A stretch of DNA of 64,000 nt, from assembly GCA_963971285.1 (NCBI GenBank), contig OZ020257.1:15824602-15888601 (forward strand). Direction: 5' to 3'. The stretch's first letter is position 1. The number at the start of each line of letters is the position of its first letter. The DNA comes from Astropecten irregularis. Its lineage: Eukaryota > Echinodermata > Asteroidea > Paxillosida > Astropectinidae. Positions 12,467-25,140 of this stretch are shown here, one piece after another. The notes beneath the pieces are model-generated. The model was given only the letters and a program-made list of their open reading frames with translations. It made no database searches and had not been told where the DNA came from. The position numbers were made by a program, and so were the translations under genes.

Positions 12467-13198
12467 TGGCAAAGAATGAAAACTACCCAACACAACTCAA
12501 CGGGCTTATTGTCCCCGATATCTCAAGGTTTATCTTTGTAAGGCACGCACGTAAATAGAACGTTTGGAGTTATAGGAAAGCCCGACGTCTCAATCCAAGT
12601 AGAAATTTTCCCAAAGGCTAAATGTCAAGAGAATGTAAGCGTTTTGTCTCCCGACCGCGATGCTCCCGAACAAAACTCTGTTGAATGAACTCACTGATGG
12701 GGAAGGTCACCCACTTCTTACATGACAGTGGTGATGAGCACCACCAAACACAGGCCGAACGACATGGTCAAACGAAGAACTCGATCATCAGCAGGGGAGG
12801 CCTGTACTACCAAACACTGGATAGATGTACATGTACCAGTAAATGGACACCTTCAGTTACATGTATACATACCCTTGCACGTATTAATTCCAATAACTGT
12901 AACCTTGCACGATTCCTTCCTGTTCTAGTACCGTAAAGATTGCTGTTTCGTGGTAGATATAACAAGCACACCACAGTATTAACGTGATGCCCTCTCCATA
13001 CTAGTGACACACAGCAATCGATATACACTGTAAATGTACGAATTTCTTTACGTATAACTTTGCAATACACACTTTACGCATGAGTTGGTCAGCACAGCAT
13101 GGAACCTTTTCTTATAGCTTCAATTAATGGCCCATTCACAATACTCGTATTTCTATTTTTATTCACAATTCCTCTGCGTTGACACGACGCGAATAATG

Positions 13199-13212
13199 AT
13201 TGCCACGGCGAC
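13199..13212 (+). promoter_or_regulatory. RFX X-box-like site upstream of gene A
   Basis: ATTGCCACGGCGAC fits the X-box half-site arrangement RYYNYY-NN-RRNRAC, about 730 bp upstream of the gene A start codon. It is the weakest of the series (11 of 14 against GTTGCCATGGCAAC); taken alone it could be chance. Confidence 0.35.
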
Positions 13213-14216
13213 GGACCAACAATACCGAGCGTTTTTAATCGCAATAAGCCTTTGAAAGCGTAGCCTTCATGGAAAAACAACTTCAACTGACAATGGTAAA
13301 ATAATCGAGTACGTGGGGTCATGGTGACTTTCATTAGTTGTGGGACAGCCTGCATGGCCCTGTAACTTTATTGCCTATGCATGAAAACCCTCAACCACCA
13401 CATGACCCTGATTACTTTCCCTTGCTCACAGAACAAAACATAAAATACATAAAAAACAGACATAGAAACAGGTATATATACAAGGATAAACATACAAAAT
13501 GGAACACAGAAAAACAGACTTGTCATTACAAAGAAAACCACAAGAGATAGAGTAAAGAAAACACGTCATCACCGTATGGATGACGTATGAGCCACGAAGG
13601 TTTACGTGGGTACGTTTTGAAGAAATCAGACTAAATTGAGTTCACGGAATTTAATGAATGGATGTGAACAGTCATCTTCTTGAACAATGACAGTTGCCCA
13701 AACATACATGTAGTTACAAATAACCAAAACAACAAAAGTCGAAGAAAAAGGAAACAACAAAGTAAACAATAGTCAGTTAAGCACATTTTGAACATGCGTG
13801 CCAGAGATTGTTTAATTTACAACCAAAGTATGAAATGTCGTACTGCGACCATTTACACTTTCACTTGGATTTCAATCCTTAAGGCGCATTTAGAAAGATT
13901 TTGTTCAGTATAGTTTTGGAGGCCATTATTTTGACAAAAATATCCAAACCTGAAAAACCTGAGAAACGTACGCGTATTAAAAAACAAAACCGTCATATAT
14001 GACATCAATACACAAATTATAGTTCTATATTTACATGTATAAATACCCATAAAGTCTATATAATCTTTGTTAAAGATAAATATTGTGGTTAGTACGTTTT
14101 TCCGCGAGGGCGCCCTTAAAATACCTAAAGTTGCTTTTTCATTACAGACCAGTTTTTTCAAGGAAGGAGGAATTTTAGGCAACGATTCTTCAACAGGGAA
14201 ATGAGTGTGAAAATGC

Positions 14217-14381
14217 CTTATTCATGCCGCATCCATTTTGTCACCTTCCTTGCATACCCTTTGGAAAAGATAACACCAATCCTAAAAAAGAAAACGGGTA
14301 CCAGACTATTTTGAATCCAAGCCTCGGTTTGACTGCACTTCTTCGAATGCAGGGTGGATGCACCGTGAATAAGGCCTGTTG
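14217..14381. mobile_element. MITE with CCTTATTCA terminal inverted repeats, copy 1
   Basis: The left end CCTTATTCATGCCGCATCCA and the reverse complement of the right end (GGCCTTATTCACGGTGCATCCA) are matching inverted termini. A second copy at 52409-52772 has the same ends with a nested insertion. Non-coding. Confidence 0.6.
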
Positions 14382-14558
14382 TGCAGAGGTCATTTAGGAA
14401 ACAACGAGCATATACTCATTAACAGGGGAAGACGTCCTGAGCGGTTCACGCTGTGTGCTTCTCTGCCCAGCCTGCAGTGCATGCGTCCGATTAATGGGCA
14501 CACCCTCCTCCTCCGACGAGACCCTACTTTCTTCCCTCTACTAATAAGACGTCACATC

Positions 14559-17500
14559 TCATCTTCTGGTCATCATCTCATCACCGACGCCCCTGTCTTT
14601 CCTCCCTTTGCCTCCAGCTTTGTACTGAGCCAAGACCAGGACAATGACGTCATACATCAGCTCGAGGAACTCGAAGATGGTCAGTACGGACACGCCGATC
14701 CAGAGTCCAACTTGACCGCCCAGATCACTGGCAAGGGTCTCCCTCTAAACATAGTCACGGATAAAACACAGAAAATGACATTGACAAAGGATTGGCGAAT
14801 CGAAGATTGCAGTCAGTAGATTCTATGTTTTGGCATTCATAAGGTCAATCATGGAAGACGTTTGATCATAATGATGTACGTTTGCATGATGGTTAAACAA
14901 AAATAGGGACGCGATGTTCGGCACTCGACTTCCAAGTCTTGTGACCCTGGTCCCAGTCCCGCTCGGGCCGTCGGTGTGTGGCTCTCGTTTCCACCTCCTG
15001 CACGGAATCCCTCGGTTTATCCATCCGGGGTTTTCCTCCTGCCTCTAAAACTGAACAATTTCCCCTTATCATCCCATAGATTCTTCAAGGATGGGGATCA
15101 CAAGTGTTGGAACTTTTAAGCGTCCCTTAGTTTCATTCATGCCACAATGTAATACATGCAATGATACTTCCAGCCAACAAAACGTGGTTTTCTTTGGGGG
15201 ACTACAATCGAGTATTATAATTTATGCATAGCTTACGTACTCCAAAAGTCGACTTGGCGAGATAAATTAAGTGGTTATCTGGATAAGGGAATGGCACTCA
15301 TGGAGCTCCGTAATATAGAGATTGTATGATATTGGTTGTTATACGTTACTGATGATCGATTATTGCATAATCCCTATACATGTGCATACATAAAAATTAA
15401 TGAACTCACAGTGTAGGCCGGAGACTGGTAGATATCATCGTAGTTCAGGTTATCGTAGAAAATGTTGACTCGCAACACATTCTCCCTGCAGGGGGGTATA
15501 GAGCGTGCAATTAACAAACCATAATTAACAACTAGTCTTGGTCGGTATATAGAGGGCGTATCACACTCATATAAACTTGGCCAAAAGAGGGCGTCACCCT
15601 ATAAAGGGTCATCTCATCAACGGAACAGGATTTGTGACGATGTCGCTGTTACATCAGTGAACTGGCACCATTCATTATCCCTTGCATGATGGTGACATTT
15701 ACTGTTTTTTAAATGAGAATGAAGTCAATCTGCTCTTTGAACAGGGAGATACACACATGCTAAGTATTAAAGGATATTCCAAGTTTACTGATGTAACAAA
15801 GACACCTTTTAAAATCGCGCCCCAACTTTGTGGAATTACCCCGACCCTCATAAGCACATTTGGGGAAACATAGGATGTGGTGTGTCTCCTAATGACATGC
15901 CCTCAGTAGTTAAAGGTGTTAACAGAGATCCATTTACTTGGGTCCAGCAGAGATCAAAGAGAAGTGAGAGGGAAAACTTGTTGTTTTGAGATTGAAGTTT
16001 CCATCAAGCTAGGATGCATTAATATCAGCTCCACTGCTTCATATATGAATGGTATAAGCTATATCATCGGTCGTGACAAAATGGGTTTATATTATACAAA
16101 GATTCAGTCCACCTATCTTGTTGTGTCTACTTACTCCACAAAGCGACTGTTGTTTCTCATGAAGTCGATTATGTCCTTGTTATAACGCTCCAGTTTCTGT
16201 TCCACCGTGTCCTGAGTTGTGTTTATTAAAGAGAAGATCAGTGTGAAAACGACGGTCTTGGCAGAGGGGAGGACGAATGATACGGCGAGCAATGTCGACT
16301 AAGGGACCGGGCGCCTTCTTGTGGAAGATTGGGAAGATTAGTCAAAGCCATAAGGACGGTAATGTGCCGTCTATAATTGCATGAGCATACGGCACACGTA
16401 AAAGGACTGCTTCAATCCTAAACACCATGACTAATTTGTCCGGAAAACCTGGGATCTACCAAACTCAAACACTCTGCAGTATTATTGTGTGACACATTGC
16501 ATGAAATCTAGTCAACTCTGGCACAGAAGCCCCATATAACATTACACTCATTATAGTCATTAAATTCAAAGATTTACAAGACTGTTTGATTTATAATCAT
16601 TTTTCAAACGTCAAAAAAAACAATCGATGTTTAGAAGCCCGAATAAAAATTCCTTCTGTTTCTGTGAACTTGTTTTACCTCTACTTTTATGAAATGTTCA
16701 CGAGGCAAGAGTATTCATTTCTAACTTTGTGATATGAATCATCCGTTTTAGGAACTGTGATTGCTGGGTCAGTCTTCATACCTTGTATTCATGATTGGGC
16801 CACGTTGAACTGCTGTAACTCAGGATATAGTTCGTCTCACTGAAATCAAAAAAACACGAAACCGCATTTTTCTAAGTATTTATCACGGATGACCAATTTT
16901 ACCATTTTATCATTTTTGTCCTTTGGTAATAACAAAACTCGAAATAGCTATGAAGTTCAGGCCAAGTTTTTAATACATCTCATTGACTTACAGACATTTA
17001 ACCTTCGAATGTATAAGAAACATTGGGAAAAGTTATCTTTTTGAGGAAGACATTACCAAATCAAGTCAAGTAACACTTTGTGTTTCAATTCCAACTCTAA
17101 GTTCAGTCAAATACAGTAATTATTATCCTCACAACTCATATATTTAAACACACTTCAACAATTGGAGTTAACAATTATGCACATTGAGAATAGAGTAAAA
17201 AGAGAAAATTGAATGAGAAATGTCTATAGTACTTGCAGCTCATGTGACAGCGCAAGCAGTCCAAAGTACCACTGGTGAATTCTTCCTCAATCGTCTCCAT
17301 GCAAATAGAAACATCTGCAACAACAAAAGGGCCCAATTTCACGGCGCTGCTTAGCACAGAAATTTGCTAATCATGACATTTTCTGTCTTAAAAAATGCAG
17401 GATTAACAACAAAATTTCCATGTGTTATGCATCTTTGGATGTTATTCGCTGACCATGAATATCAAATGGAATTTTAAATTGGTGGTTTGTTTTATCGGGC

Positions 17501-20500
17501 AATACAGTTTTGTGCTAAGCAATTTTTTTTGTGTTTAGCAGCTCCATAAAATTGGCCTCAGAACACGCTAGATTATCACTTTTATGTGGCACAAATCTTT
17601 GCTTTGTGGTCTCCAACGTTTGCGGGTCTATTGTTTTCAAACGGACGTTCTGTTTAAGTTCAGAGTTCACGGGCAAAAATGGAGGTATACTTTAGTGAAT
17701 TCTTATTATACGGTATACCTCTCGATCTTGTTCAAAGTTTTACTTTGTGGAGTAATTTACTCACTTCCGGCTGTAGAATTACACGCTGGCTGGAGATCAT
17801 CGTATCTGTACCTGACATCTGCGCAGTTACATCTCCTCAGCACCTCTTGAAAGTAACAATCTTTTTCGCATGCCTAAATAAAATATTCAAGAAGAACGCA
17901 ATGTTTTAACTCCACGCGTGCCCATTGTATGAACTTTGAAAAATTTGATTAAAAATGATGATTGATTGACGAGTGAGGGCGCTGTTCCGTATCATTAGGC
18001 AGAGTCGTAGAGGGCGTTGTGACCATAGATCATAGAGTTAAATAAAGTTATTTAACTCTATGCCATACATATATATCTATGGTTGTGACAACATCGGGGT
18101 TTGGGAGCAAAATGGCTGCCTAATTATTTGGACAAGTCGTTTTGAGTTTAACGTATGGGGAACCTTTCTATTGAAAAAAGTTCTATCTGCGACTCTATTG
18201 CTATCAATGACTTATTAGGCCTCTTCATTGCTTTTATGGACCGAGTTGATAACTTGTTTTTTTTCCTTTCTTTCTTTCCTTTTTCTCTTATATAAATTCA
18301 GATTCAATTTGTGGGATATGATTTATCCCACCGCTCCATCTGACAACATTTGGCCTCTCCTGCACTTACTGCCTGGGTGTATTCCAGATGTGGAAACTTT
18401 CCACGAAATAGGTTTCCCGGCTGAAAATCATCGGAGCAATCTCCGTAGGGTTTGGGGAGCCTGTTGATCAGCACCTGAAAACAAATAAAAATTATAGTCA
18501 CTAAAATTAATTCTTGTTTCCCAGGTCGATGACAATGGACACTTTCCCAAGTAGGCATACTGCCACACAAGTAGGAATGAAAGGTACAGCACTGGACTGG
18601 TAACATACCCAAACAGAAATGTTTACATGATTTCAGGGTATGAACGAAGATGCTGGTATACCGTTAAAATATTTCCGCCTGAAATGGTGGATTTATCCTG
18701 AAATTAGTAAAACAACGGCCGAAAACAGTTTTTGATCTCGGGGTAAAATCAAAACCATTCTTTTTGTTTTATAAGAAAGATTGAGTTGGTTTTTTTTTTT
18801 ATTGTTTTCTCGTGACTCAGATGTTCGATTGAGCTCAAATTTTCACAGATGTGTTAATTTGCATGTACATGTTGGATTAGACAAAGTGTGAGTGCTGTTC
18901 CGTGACCTTTACCGATAATGTATTATACGTTTAATTAACGCAAACAACAGTCATCAATTAGGTTATCAAAGTGTTATCTTTACTTTGTCAGGACGAACCT
19001 GTTACTAAGTGGTCGATTTCCTCAAAGCGCTAAGTGCAAATCAATCTTAATTGCTAAGCAAAGTGCTATGTCACAATACAAATCGCTGGGTGATACAGAC
19101 AACTCAGAATTAAGCTCACTGGACTGTATCATCTCTGTATAGCCAAGATGGAGCAGAAAGCATTCCAGCAAGATGCCTAAGGGGGATCATTGACCGTTGC
19201 TCTATGAGCTCTCAGAAAATACCAAGCATGGTTGATGAAAATTTCACATGGCTGCGCAATCATTATTGTAGCTGAATCTTCGGAAGAACCCCAAACTGCC
19301 TGTTACAGCTAGTAACGTAGTAATAAATCGATAATGTATCATAAATTGACCGATAATGATTGTAGTTAAATGTCTAAGCGTTTTTGCTACTATTCTCCGT
19401 CGACAAGTGATACATTATTAGATATTTTTACTACACTATTGGTCAATTTGTGATACATTATCGGTTGGTGATACACTATCGATCAATTTGTGATACATTA
19501 TCAGTTGGTGATACACTATCGATCAATTTGTGATACATTATCGGTTGGTGAGTCAGTCAATTTGTGGTACATTATCGGTAGGTGATATATACACTATCGA
19601 TCAATTTGTGATACATTATCGGTAGGTGATACACTATCGGTCAATTTGTGATACATTATCGGTTGGTCATACACTATCGGTAAATTTGTGATACATTATT
19701 CGGTTGGTGATACACTATCGGTCAATTTGTGATACATTATCGGTTGGTCATACACTATCGGTAAATTTGTGATACATTATTCGGTTGGTGATACACTATC
19801 GGTCAATTTGTGATACATTATCGGTTGGTGATACACTATCGGTCAATTTGTGATACATTATCGGTTGGTGATACACTATCGGTAAATTTGTGATACATTA
19901 TCGGTTGGTGATACACTATCGGTCAATTTGTGATACATTATCGGTTGGTCATACACTATCGGTCAATTTGTGATACATTATTCGGTTGGTGATACACTAT
20001 CGGTCAATTTGTGATACATTATCGGTTGGTCATACACTATCGGTCAATTTGTGATACATTATGAGTAGGTGATACACTATCGATTAATTTGTGATACATT
20101 ATCGGTTGGTGATACACTATCGATTAATTTGTGATACATTATCGGTTGGTGATACACTATCGGTCAATTTGTGATACATTATTCGGTTGGTGATACACTA
20201 TCCGTTGCAGCACTGCTATCCGTAGAACGATTTCAAAGCACACAGTATGTTGAAGAGACACCAAACTTACCCGGTACATTCCGATGAATGTTTCGCTGCC
20301 CGGTGCTACATTGGCGCCTTGATCTTCAGGGAAAGGCATGTCCGTCTGGTTGTGGACTATGACACGAACCCCAGCACCCGTCTCAATATTTGAAACATAC
20401 TGGTCTTGTTGAATGTATATTTCCATAGACAGACCTATAAAGTAGAAGGAGAAATGAAAGTCAAACTACATTTTGGAAACAAGCAAATTGATTAATAACT

Positions 20501-23500
20501 TTACTATTATTACTTTTTGAGAAAACTGTGAAAAACGCCCACTGTATTTAAAAAAAATCTTTACATCGTAATGTTTTTCTTTGGTCATTGGTCTTACTCT
20601 TTTCTTGATAAATACAGGATTTTCAGGCACAACAAAAGTGTTCACGGATATGTTCCTACCATTACCATCGTTATATCCTGTAAGTTATGGGTAAATTTGC
20701 GGCGAATTCTGTTTTGAATATGCTACCTTAGCTACCTGTACCTTTACTAAAAAATCTTTCGTATTATTTCACGAGAGGGCTCACCGTACGAGGGTCCAAT
20801 CTTGGTAACCCTATGAATCTTGGCGCCCTCTACTCCCGAGTTGAACGTGTAGCAGTTCCCGTAACGAGAATTGTAGAACCTTGTAAAATTGCTACATGAA
20901 ACGGGAAACAAAAATAATAAAAATAAGAAGAATCACATTTTTCTATCGCATTTATTTAAATCTTGTCTTCATATAAAAACTAAAATTCCATTTAGTCAAA
21001 TCTGTACAGATTTCCAGTTTTCCATTTCATTTCAAAACTAATTTCGACTACATGACTGTATGTGGAATATTTCCCCATGGGTCTTGTGCAGTGGGACACC
21101 ATAAGTGCTCTTCGTCTGAAATGAGCCCTTGTCGTGTGTCAGTTGATAAAATTAATTACATGAAATGCAAGGTGTTTGTTTTGAGAATCGGAAGCCTAGC
21201 CGCTTTTCATGCTTAGCTTAAAGGTACTATCATACTTTGGTAAAGTACCGAAACAGAAATCTTTACAGATTTATCTATAACTTTCAAGGTTTAAAGATGG
21301 TGATGGTATAAACATACCGTTAAACTATTTCCACCTGGAATGCTGAATTTATCCAGAAAAGAGTAAAACCAATTAGCAAAATACAATTTTCTTCTTTAAA
21401 AAATCAAAATTAACGGTGAAAAGATTTAAAAAAAAACTGTGGGCGTTTTTCACTGTTTTCTCAAAAAGTGGGCACCGTGTGAGACTGAAAATTTCACAGA
21501 TGACTGGTAGGCCTACTGTATCTTCCGTGATATTTTTGTCCATGAATTTGTATTTCTTTGACAAAACTCTAAGTATGGTAATACCTTTAAACATGTTATC
21601 AAGGCGATAGCAGGGTACAAAGGTCAACAGCATGGTACACAATTCACCATTGACTGAAGTTTGGCCATGGCTGAGACGGGTAAGATGATTATAGCTCGTT
21701 TGATTTGCTCTTGTCAGGACCGAGATGGCAGAACTAAACCCCGAAGACAACCAAGTATCACCAAGAACAGAGGTCAATTTCATAGAGCTGCTTAAGCGCC
21801 AAAATGTGCTTAAGCAGCAAAAACCTTGGCAAATAAAAATTAGTATGCCAGCCCAAACTCCTTGTGATTGTTATGCTCAGCAAACAATGGCTGAATACAA
21901 GTCAAAAGCAGTAAACATTACATTAAAATTTGGTTGATAATCCTGTTTGATCAAGGAAGAGTTTTTCATGACATAAACATTTGGTTTAATGTGGTTGATC
22001 AAGGAAGACTTTTCATGCTTAAGCAATATTTGTGCTTAAGCAGCTCTATTAAAATGGCTTAAGAATTCAACACCGAGTCGAAAGGTCTTACCCAGGCGAG
22101 CAGGGCTTTTGCTGGAACGTACACTTGAGCAGCATATTCTTGATTTGGTGCCCAGTCTCATGCCGCTCACTGTAGGGATAGCTTCCCACCAACTCTGTAG
22201 ACTTCTCAACAGTTTCGTAGTAACTATCATCTTCACTGTAATCAATGTTATTGTCATCCCAATCTTCTGGGTAACCCTAGTAAGTTCAAAAAAATACAGG
22301 AAAAGAGATTTTTACATCTAAGTAATTTCACAGCAGTACAAGATATAAACTGCTCAAAACTGCTCACCAAGGGAAACAATTGCTGAAAAAAAAAGGCTAG
22401 GCGTTGGCAGAGCCTGACGTTTCGATCCTATAGCAAAATCTTTCTTAAAGGCTAAATATATCTAAAAGGTTGATTTCGGGACAGACAACATTGCTCCAAG
22501 GAAGAAAGAGAACAAATTCTATCAACCCTCGAGAAATGTTTTCAATAAGCCTGAGAAGAACATCTTTTAATGATCGAAACGTCAGCAGTCCCTCTTATAT
22601 CTTCAATCATTTCATACATTTCCCGGTTATCATTTTGGCTGATGATCAGTTTGCAGCAGTTTATCTCTTATTATGGTAATGTTTCAGTTACTGCAAGTTC
22701 ATCGTACTAAAACAAGACAACATAGACCAATAAGAGTGACATGCAGCTATGCAAGGTAAAGTCAACGATACAGTTTGGATCTCAGAAACAAAAGTAGTTC
22801 ACACCATTTGCCCGCACTTTTTATATCAATTTTACCAAATTTTTTATCAAAATCGATAAGCCTCTTTCTCATGTCGGTCAAAATTTCGAAGGTTTTCAAC
22901 CATTTCCACTTGGAATCAATAAATAATGTTAAGAACGGCCACAGCTGTGTTGAGTGAATATTTATTATTATATCATAATTCATTTCAGAAAATGCCATAC
23001 AGATAACACAACTGTGGCTGAACGATATCAAAACGAAACTGGGGTTTTATCCAAACAGCAATAGTTTGTGGCGGGTAAACAGCAAACAAAACTGGTGAAA
23101 AAAACCTCCCCAGTCAAACATGCAAACAAACGATAAACCAGAATAAAAAACAACCACTGTAGGCAAGTACTCAAGCTGATCTGATAAATAAGATAGTGGA
23201 AACCGTTTACAACATTCAAGCAATCGTGGCACCCTGTTCTATCACCTATAGTGGGCACGGCAAAAAATAAATATCTCAAATTGTTTGCTTTGTAAGACAG
23301 AGGTCTATCTTCATGCTTCCTTCTTTAATCGTACACACTATTCCATTTTAATTAAAGTGATTCATCATTTTTTATATAAATAAATGATCGCGTGTTGTGC
23401 GGTTAAGCTAACGGTCACTCAGTAATTTCCGTTTTTCGAAGCTGAATGAAGGAACAGTATGAATAGGGGAATAATTTTTGTTCATTTAAACGATATGCAA

Positions 23501-25140
23501 ACATGAATCAAAACCTATGAATGATGACAAATGCGTGTTTTGGCATCTTTGATTTTAATAACCAGCTAGGCCCAATTTCATGGAATCTGTTACGGCCTAT
23601 TTTTGTGCTTACGGGCACTGCTACGTGTGTAATCTATTTCATGGAATCCGTAAGCAAGACTTTTGGGTTAGCGAATAATTTCTAGGGTAATCGTGATTAT
23701 TTTCTGCTAACGTGCTGTCATAGGCCTATGTTTTCTGCAGAAATTCCTTGCCTACCGTTACCAAAAAGAAAACTCTCCCGTGAAATACGCTAACCGTAAG
23801 CAAAGAAATTCTGCTACCGTAAGCAAAGCATTTTTAACGGTAACGGATTCCATGGAATTGGACCCAGGGTGCGGCGTGACTAATTATGTAATATAAAATC
23901 GTCAATCTCTTTCATCTACTAGTAGTTTCACCACTAGACGAGTTAGACTTACATCGAAGGCCGAGGAGTTTGAGTCAGACCCAGGGCCAATCAGCATATC
24001 CAAGTCTCTGTCACCCAGGAGTGCCTCGGCCACGATGGGGTTCAGATTGCACCAGGTCACGGCGGGAAACTCCACCTTCTTCACGGTCCGGATCTCAATA
24101 TTCACATTCAAGGGCCAACTGTAATACCTATACAAGATAGGTTGTTGGAGAACAAAATAACTGATTTTCATTTTGAAGTTTTATCGACTGTCAATGTTTT
24201 CCCCGAACAATATGCTCAAGGCTTAGGCCTACTATATCAATATGCACAATTTGTGCACGTTCATAAGATTACAATCGTGTATTTGATAACCAAAACAAAA
24301 CTGCAATGTTTAAATTTGAGGGCTGATAACGTAATCACAATTTGTCTCTGTCTTTCTCGAAGTTGTCTTTGTATCGTCTGTTTCCATTAGAAAAAAAAAA
24401 CATAACAATAATTTTTTAGCAAATGTAACTTGCATGAGGTTTAACGACTGATGTATGCAGATAGTCTGATAAACATTATTTTGTTGCAGCAAAACTACAT
24501 GCGTTTTTACATAGGGCAAACATTTTGTATTATTTTGCTCGACTAACTTTTCGGCCTCTCTATATTTCCCTTTAACCCAAGTATGATAAACAGAATTTGA
24601 AAGTTCATGTCTCCACAAGTTAAACTTCTCAACGTTGCCTCTGAAGAAAGTAGACATAATTATATGTATGTATTCTCATATGGTTTGCATAGTGTGAATA
24701 AATGTATTTTATTAATCAGACAACTGTGTACAATCGAGATGTGCAACTTAATGATTTTGAAAATTCTGATTCAGAATAAGGTGGAAGAATGTTCTGCTTT
24801 AACCTTACAGAAGGACGGTATGAAATAATAGTGATACATACGTGAGGATGAGGCTACATGCCAAGTAGACGAACATTCCCAGACCAGCTAGGAATAGGAG
24901 GATCCAAGTGATGCGTCTCAGTCTCGACGTAGCCCGGGAGATATTGGGTATTCCATCGGCACCTGATTCGGCCAGACGTGCCCTGACCACGTGCAGTAGT
25001 CCGTCGCCCCCGACCACGGGACCGGGCAGGTCCTGGGCGGTTGTACCGCGGTCGTCCGCTGCAGCCATGGGGCTCACCTTCCGTATGCCCGGCGACAATC
25101 CTCGTGGTTTTAAACTAGCTTCAACCCTCGACTGGTGCAT
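14559..25140 (-). CDS. DEG/ENaC family cation channel subunit, gene B (12 exons, complete; HG motif altered)
   Basis: Exons in coding order: 25140-24842, 24127-23953, 22276-22092, 20891-20785, 20434-20271, 18474-18370, 17873-17765, 17314-17233, 16839-16782, 16211-16135, 15485-15410, 14744-14559; about 540 aa. All junctions are GT-AG with compatible phases. TM1 spans about residues 77-97. After TM1 comes FPAVTWCNLNP; the loop includes NFTRFYNSRYGNCYTFN, MPFPEDQGANVAPGSETF and ACEKDCYFQ. TM2 carries GLWIGVSVLTIFEFLELMYD. The usual HG gating dipeptide before TM1 reads DG (residues 62-63, codon GAT at 24957-24955). The first ATG of the frame is used; a second in-frame ATG at 25068 lies in a conserved KVSPMA context shared with C and D. 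The tail after TM2 is longer and more basic than in C and D. The exon at 20434-20271 and the TM2 exon are far more similar to C/D than the rest. Confidence 0.9.
17329..17559. mobile_element. Palindrome-ended MITE abutting a 3' splice site of gene B
   Basis: It starts GGGCCCAATTTCACGGCGCT and ends CAGCTCCATAAAATTGGCC, giving loosely inverted termini. A homologous copy lies at 50816-51058, with shared internal blocks AATTTCCATGTGT and CTGACCATGAATATCAAATG. The left end lies 14 nt beyond the exon at 17314-17233, so the intron 3' end is made of the MITE plus a short pyrimidine tract. Confidence 0.65.
18612..18900. mobile_element. Diverged copy of the TTAA MITE family
   Basis: This shares CCAAACAGAAATGTTTACA, CCGCCTGAAATGGTGGATTTATCC and TTTTCACAGATG with the full-length members, but both ends have decayed. 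It lies in the intron of gene B just 5' of the exon at 18474-18370. Confidence 0.55.
19430..20207. repeat. Minisatellite with a unit of about 40 bp, around 19 copies
   Basis: The unit is a head-to-tail pair of near-repeats: GATACATTATCGGTTGGT followed by GATACACTATCGGTCAATTTGT. It repeats with a few substitutions (CGATCAAT, GGTAAATT, GGTCATAC) and one-base indels. The array begins about 60 bp downstream of the donor of the gene B exon 20434-20271. Decayed, partly inverted units continue to about 19319. Confidence 0.85.
20495..20755. mobile_element. 5'-truncated TTAA MITE copy
   Basis: The segment from TTTTTGAGAAAACTGTGAAAA to CTACCTGTACCTTTA follows the right half of the 51266-51631 element in the same orientation. 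The left terminus is missing. It lies in the intron of gene B between exons 20891-20785 and 20434-20271. Confidence 0.6.
21218..21590. mobile_element. Full-length TTAA-flanked piggyBac-like MITE
   Basis: TTAA lies at both ends, with inverted termini AGGTACTATCATACTTTGG and the decayed ACTCTAAGTATGGTAATACCT. The 373-bp body matches 51266-51631 in opposite orientation. It lies in the intron of gene B between exons 22276-22092 and 20891-20785. Confidence 0.75.
21771..22060. mobile_element. MITE of the GCTTAAGCA family, copy 1
   Basis: It begins GGTCAATTTCATAGAGCTGC and ends GCTTAAGCAGCTCTATTAAA, i.e. inverted ends. Shared blocks with 53376-53599 and 62308-62520 include AGTATGCCAGCC, GTTATGCTCAGCAAA and TTTTCATGCTTAAGCAA. 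It ends some 30 bp from the donor of the gene B exon at 22276-22092. Confidence 0.65.
23569..23867. mobile_element. Palindromic MITE of the GGAATCCGTAAG family, copy 1
   Basis: The termini GGCCCAATTTCATGGAATCTG and the complementary ACGGATTCCATGGAATTGGACC form inverted repeats, and internal GCTAACCGTAAGC motifs repeat several times. The same family lies inverted at 50029-50306. It is in the intron of gene B after TM1. Confidence 0.65.

Larger units (their letters stand above)
12494..14558. other. Intergenic region between gene A and gene B
   Basis: Two kb without a supportable exon. It holds the upstream flank of gene A, with an X-box-like site at 13199, and the 3' flank of gene B. It also contains a terminal-inverted-repeat MITE at 14217-14381. 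Open frames up to 109 codons here show no domain pattern. Confidence 0.6.

Noticed and set aside
19430..20207. CRISPR-like array (regular 40-bp periodicity)
   Set aside because: There are no unique spacers; the entire unit repeats. The context is an intron of an animal gene.
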